A stretch of 64,000 nucleotides of DNA from contig NZ_RBWS01000007.1 of the NCBI RefSeq assembly GCF_003627955.1, positions 348,049 to 412,048 on the forward strand, written 5' to 3'. The stretch is from Sphingobacterium puteale. Its GTDB lineage: Bacteria > Bacteroidota > Bacteroidia > Sphingobacteriales > Sphingobacteriaceae. Shown in pieces: positions 63,409 through 64,000 of this stretch (its first letter is position 1; every line of letters begins with the position of its first letter). The position numbers and the translations under genes are program-made. The notes beneath the pieces were generated by a model. It worked only from the letters and a program-made list of their open reading frames with translations, was not told where the DNA came from and did no database searches.

Positions 63409-63416
63409 CAAAAGTA
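63409..63416 (-). promoter_or_regulatory. Probable cco operon promoter -7 box (TACTTTTG)
   Basis: TACTTTTG on the minus strand matches TAnnTTTG, about 25 bp before the ccoNO start codon. A weak -33 TTG lies at 63432-63434 with a spacing a little short of the norm. Confidence 0.5.
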
Positions 63417-63457
63417 AGCAGCATTTTATGACAATCTAATGATAGAGAATGCGTACA

Positions 63458-63477
63458 AAAGTGATGTACGTCACTTT
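63458..63477. promoter_or_regulatory. Crp/Fnr-type palindrome upstream of ccoNO
   Basis: AAAGTGATGTACGTCACTTT is a 20-bp dyad matching in nine of ten pairs. It is GTGA-N6-TCAC, the same half-sites and spacing as CRP. The centre is about 82 bp upstream of the ccoNO start codon and about 65 bp from the likely transcript start. Confidence 0.7.
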
Positions 63478-63586
63478 ACTTTATTGGGTCAAATATCGAA
63501 TATCCGTTACGTAATACTTGATTTTAAACCATTTAAACAACAACAACGAATAGCACAGTAGTTCACGCTATCCATTCTGAGATCAA

Positions 63587-63604
63587 AAGTGACGGTTATC
63601 ACAT
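63587..63604. promoter_or_regulatory. Second GTGA-N6-TCAC site
   Basis: AAGTGACGGTTATCACAT has the same GTGA and TCAC half-sites with the same 6-bp spacer, 128 bp upstream of the first. It is less symmetric outside the half-sites. Confidence 0.5.
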
Positions 63605-63911
63605 TCATAGAAGAAGTAGGTATATTTTCTACTGATTAAGGCAGCATTCAATAAGGTTATTTTCATCGTCCGAATGGGAACATCCAATGGCTATCAATGC
63701 TAGACCCAGTATATAAATGCATTGTATTTCTGGGTAGCACTATCGGCAGCAGGAGGTCACTGGTATTTGCTTAAATCTGTTGCTCTATTCCTATTCAGGA
63801 AAGATTCACATTATAGAGGTTCTTTCAATTTAAGATCACTATGGTAAGAGCAGCAATAACATTGGCCTAGCCATTGTTCTCTGGAATCTTATGGGAAGTA
63901 TGTAAACGAAA

Positions 63912-63942
63912 GAAGCCCTTGACTGTTTCCAGCAAGGGCTTC
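63912..63942 (-). terminator. rRNA operon terminator
   Basis: The stem GAAGCCCTTG/CAAGGGCTTC encloses an 11-base loop, on the minus strand just past the 5S rRNA. Confidence 0.85.
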
Positions 63943-63954
63943 CGTGTAAAAAAA

Positions 63955-64000
63955 GGCACCGACCTACTCTCCCACCTGTTACGGCAATACCATCGGCTCT
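63955..64000 (-). rRNA. rrf: 5S ribosomal RNA, 3' part
   Basis: The minus strand ends AACAGGTGGGAGAGTAGG then TCGGTGCC, the conserved 3' part of bacterial 5S rRNA. The 5' portion and the rest of the operon lie beyond the window. Confidence 0.93.

Larger units (their letters stand above)
63386..63954. other. Regulatory region upstream of the cbb3 operon
   Basis: This 569-bp non-coding stretch holds a TACTTTTG box (63409), two GTGA-N6-TCAC palindromes (63461 and 63589), and the rRNA terminator (63912). I see no gene in 63610-63900. Confidence 0.55.

Overview
The window looks like chromosomal DNA of a Bacteroidota bacterium, most likely a member of the Sphingobacteriaceae such as Sphingobacterium. 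The evidence is a fused CcoN/CcoO cytochrome oxidase with its CcoQ-P-G-H and SafE-like partners, a glycine-lipid acyltransferase pair (GlsA/GlsB type), TAnnTTTG-type promoter boxes, a Rho factor with a long N-terminal insertion, a 2.7 kb MG2/TonB-plug protein, and moderately AT-rich DNA. This genus-level call is inference from gene content; no database was searched. No prophage, insertion sequence, CRISPR array or obvious island was seen, so most of the window is core genome.

Layout. 1-2.6 kb: glycerol use (end of glpD, glpK, glpF), closed by a perfect 54-bp palindrome shared with the convergent acyltransferase pair (2.6-4.4 kb). 4.6-11.5 kb: a cell-envelope block with a CBS-domain protein, NAD kinase, undecaprenyl diphosphate synthase, BamA and two Skp/OmpH-like chaperones. 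11.9-14.9 kb: a TetR regulator and a two-gene heterodisulfide-reductase-like iron-sulfur oxidoreductase. 14.9-16 kb: about 1.1 kb with no convincing gene. 16-18.9 kb: LOG protein, aldehyde dehydrogenase and a decayed cytochrome c gene. 19.2-24.9 kb: DinB-like and SRPBCC proteins, tRNA-Leu, a Ppx/GppA phosphatase, a DUF4142-like lipoprotein and PEP carboxylase. 25.2-32.1 kb: FUSC membrane protein, YpdA-like reductase, TetR, MurB, an ECF sigma factor, a tiny cytochrome-b5-like protein and a PfkB kinase, followed by three tandem tRNA-Asn genes. 32.8-42 kb: MgtE, a large protease/propeller/barrel protein, a DNase-I-fold hydrolase, Pgk and SppA. 42-52.9 kb: FolK with an overlapping HPt protein, phosphatidylserine synthase, Rho, a sugar transporter and kinase pair, an LpxH-like phosphoesterase, a UPF0173 hydrolase, YbaB, a metal-receptor-like protein, an unknown protein and thymidine kinase. 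53.2-57.6 kb: the MG2/plug protein and cardiolipin synthase. 57.6-63.4 kb: the cbb3 oxidase operon on the minus strand, preceded by two Crp/Fnr-type palindromes. 63.95 kb to the end: the 3' end of a 5S rRNA with its terminator, marking the end of an rRNA operon.

How it fits together. The organism appears to respire oxygen at low tension (cbb3), take up and oxidise glycerol and probably an amino sugar, and carry much of its phospholipid and amino-lipid synthesis here (GlsA/GlsB, PssA, Cls). The most interesting items are the HExxH protease/propeller/outer-membrane-barrel fusion at 34.8 kb, the MG2/plug protein at 53.3 kb, the cytochrome c gene broken at both ends at 18 kb, the paired GTGA-N6-TCAC sites before the oxidase operon, and the perfect palindrome at 2.6 kb. 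I did not find clear evidence of a wholly new biological system. Functions come from motif recognition by eye; residue positions are approximate.
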